Shown one piece after another: positions 7,201 through 7,640 of a stretch of 7,640 nt of DNA. Each line of letters starts with the position of its first letter. The stretch's first letter is position 1. The position numbers were made by a program, and so were the translations under genes. Source of the DNA: Pyrinomonadaceae bacterium (lineage in GTDB: Bacteria; Acidobacteriota; Blastocatellia; Pyrinomonadales; Pyrinomonadaceae). The DNA lies in assembly GCA_013812565.1 (NCBI GenBank), contig JACCTF010001079.1:1-7640 (forward strand). The letters are read 5' to 3'. The notes beneath the pieces were generated by a model, which saw only the letters and a list, made by a program, of their open reading frames with translations, did not search any database and had not been told where the DNA came from.

Positions 7201-7506
7201 ACAATGCGTTTGCGCGAAGTCGGCTTGTCAGTTGAGAGCGTATTTAAAGTTAACGAGGGACGCCCTAACATCGTCGATCACATCAAGCAGGGTGAAATCG
7301 CGCTGATCATCAACACTCCGCTCGGGCGCGCCTCACATTTTGACGAGCAAGCGATTCGACGTGCGGCGCTGCAATATGGCGTGCCGTGTGTCACCACCAT
7401 GACCGGCGCACAAGCCATCGTCGATGCCATAACAGCCAGCCATAAAGGTCTCGCGCCGGCTATCTCGCTGCAAGAGTTGCACGCAGCCGCTGCTTCAGCG
7501 AGTTGA
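4294..7506 (+). CDS. carB: carbamoyl-phosphate synthase, large (ammonia) subunit
   Basis: CarB uses ammonia from the CarA glutaminase, bicarbonate and two ATP to make carbamoyl phosphate for pyrimidine and arginine synthesis. The complete 1070-residue product (E. coli 1073) has the full order: N-terminal ATP-grasp half ([17 protein letters not shown] at 14-30; R169, E215, H243, Q285, E299, N301 at the same numbers as E. coli), helical oligomerisation region (~400-545), second ATP-grasp half ([16 protein letters not shown] from 558; E833 and N835 in [13 protein letters not shown]), and MGS-like allosteric domain (~934-1070). K946, T966, T969, K985 and N1007 correspond to effector-pocket residues K954, T974, T977, K993 and N1015 of E. 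coli, so UMP-type control is plausible; the T1017 position is P1009. No domain is split or missing. The ATG lacks a clear ribosome site. carA is not adjacent; the upstream neighbour is divergent kdsD. Confidence 0.98.
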   Translation: MPRREDIRKILIIGSGPIVIGQACEFDYSGTQACKALRQEGYEVVLVNSNPATIMTDPEIADRTYIEPLTVESVAQIIRRERPCALLPTVGGQTALNLAVALADSGVLGECGVEMIGATREAVKIAEDRQLFKRAMDEAGIQMPRGGFARSWSDAERLVAQTGYPAIIRPSFTLGGTGSGIAFNPEEFEEIVRAGLAASPMHEVLIEESILGWKEFELEVMRDQADNVVIICSIENFDPMGVHTGDSITVAPAQTLTDVEYQRLRDMSIQIIRKVGVETGGSNIQFAVNPKNGEVRVIEMNPRVSRSSALASKATGFPIAKIAAKLAVGYTLDEIPNDITKKTPASFEPTIDYVVAKIPKWAFEKFREAEDVLGPQMKSVGEVMAIGRTFKEALFKGLRSLEATKPLRLANVPDDELQRKLARPNSQRFSYITYALQQGWSIEEIHRLTRIDPWFLNQLQDVMRVQDAIEGRRLEDVPAADLRAAKEVGLSDRRISYLTGSSEDEVRGHRKSLGIAPVYKRVDTCGAEFESYTPYLYSTYETEDESEPTANRKIMILGSGPNRIGQGIEFDYCCCHASFALRDAGFETIMVNCNPETVSTDYDTSDRLYFEPLTFEDVMNIIDVEKPEGVIVQFGGQTPLNLAERLHQAGAPIIGTSPDSIDLAEDRKRFGALLRELGIPQPPNGTAISGEEAKAVAAEIGFPVLVRPSYVLGGRAMVIVYDERSLDEYMRTAVDASPEKPVLIDKFLERAAEFDVDAVADRTACVIAGIQEHIEEAGIHSGDSSCVLPAMRIDPEHLETMRHYTRVLARALNVSGLMNIQYAIKDDRVYVLEVNPRASRTVPFVSKATGVPLARIAALVMTGRPLADFHLPENLTVNRVFIKSPVFPFAKFPGVDPILGPEMHSTGEVMGIGNTFGEAYAKAMMGVGLELPRSGIAFISVNEADKGQAAVLARRLMRLGFDLMATLGTTMRLREVGLSVESVFKVNEGRPNIVDHIKQGEIALIINTPLGRASHFDEQAIRRAALQYGVPCVTTMTGAQAIVDAITASHKGLAPAISLQELHAAAASAS

Positions 7507-7534
7507 AAGATCGGCCTCGGCTTAATGAACCGCG

Positions 7535-7540
7535 AAGGAG
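7535..7540 (+). promoter_or_regulatory. Shine-Dalgarno favouring the GTG start at 7552
   Basis: AAGGAG lies 11 bases before GTG 7552. The in-frame ATG at 7525 is upstream of this site and has no purine-rich site in front of it. The spacing is slightly long. Confidence 0.5.
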
Positions 7541-7551
7541 ATTTAAGAGAA

Positions 7552-7640
7552 GTGGAAGTCAACGATCCAGAGGCAATCAAGCGCATCCTTGATGAATGTC
7601 GCACCATCGCTGTGGTTGGCTTATCATCAAACCCGTCGCG
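7552..7640 (+). CDS. CoA-binding domain protein (YccU-like), 5' part only
   Basis: The visible ~29 residues read MEVNDPEAIKRILDEC, then RTIAVVGLSSNPSR, cut by the window end. The pattern of a short helix followed by TIAVVGLSxxPxR is the nucleotide-binding start of the small CoA-binding domain family (CoA_binding_2, YccU-type, usually ~130-150 residues). Their cellular role is poorly defined. A GTG start at 7552 is preferred because AAGGAG precedes it and because family members begin about here; an in-frame ATG at 7525 would add nine residues. Only 45 bases separate the carB stop from this GTG, with no terminator-like stem, so co-transcription with carB is likely. Whether the full gene is intact cannot be seen. 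Confidence 0.75.
   Translation, partial: MEVNDPEAIKRILDECRTIAVVGLSSNPS

Overview
The window reads as an ordinary chromosomal housekeeping segment of a Gram-negative bacterium. Two lipopolysaccharide genes (lpxC and kdsD) show that the organism has an outer membrane. The coding style (moderate GC, an ATG/GTG/TTG start mix, little ribosome-binding sequence at some genes) would fit a phylum such as Acidobacteriota. That assignment is a weak impression and the window holds no taxonomic marker. I see no mobile element, CRISPR array, tRNA or rRNA, and no unknown multi-gene system.

Layout: (1) polA, DNA polymerase I, on the minus strand from about 1921 leftwards. Its reading frame is cut by an in-frame TAA at 83-85, and well conserved polymerase-domain sequence continues in the same frame on the far side to the window edge. 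(2) A 229-base divergent spacer (1922-2150), with a near-consensus sigma-70 promoter for polA whose start point falls almost on the polA ATG. (3) lpxC on the plus strand (2151-3035), with a probable TTG start. (4) A 68-base convergent spacer with a 10-bp stem, a possible terminator. (5) kdsD on the minus strand (3104-4084), arabinose-5-phosphate isomerase. (6) A 209-base divergent spacer (4085-4293), with a perfect TATAAT box for carB, a 13-base palindrome on the kdsD side and an imperfect dyad. (7) carB on the plus strand (4294-7506), a complete carbamoyl-phosphate synthase large subunit. (8) The first 30 or so codons of a CoA-binding-domain protein, running off the right edge.

Functionally, LpxC commits UDP-acyl-GlcNAc to lipid A and KdsD makes the precursor of Kdo, so both feed the same LPS inner core, from convergent genes. 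CarB supplies carbamoyl phosphate for pyrimidines and arginine, and carA is not next to it. PolA serves repair and Okazaki-fragment processing.

The observations most worth following are the nonsense codon in polA, the apparently leaderless polA promoter, and the carB start region. The carB transcript would begin GUUUG, like the UTP-sensing carAB P1 promoter of E. coli.
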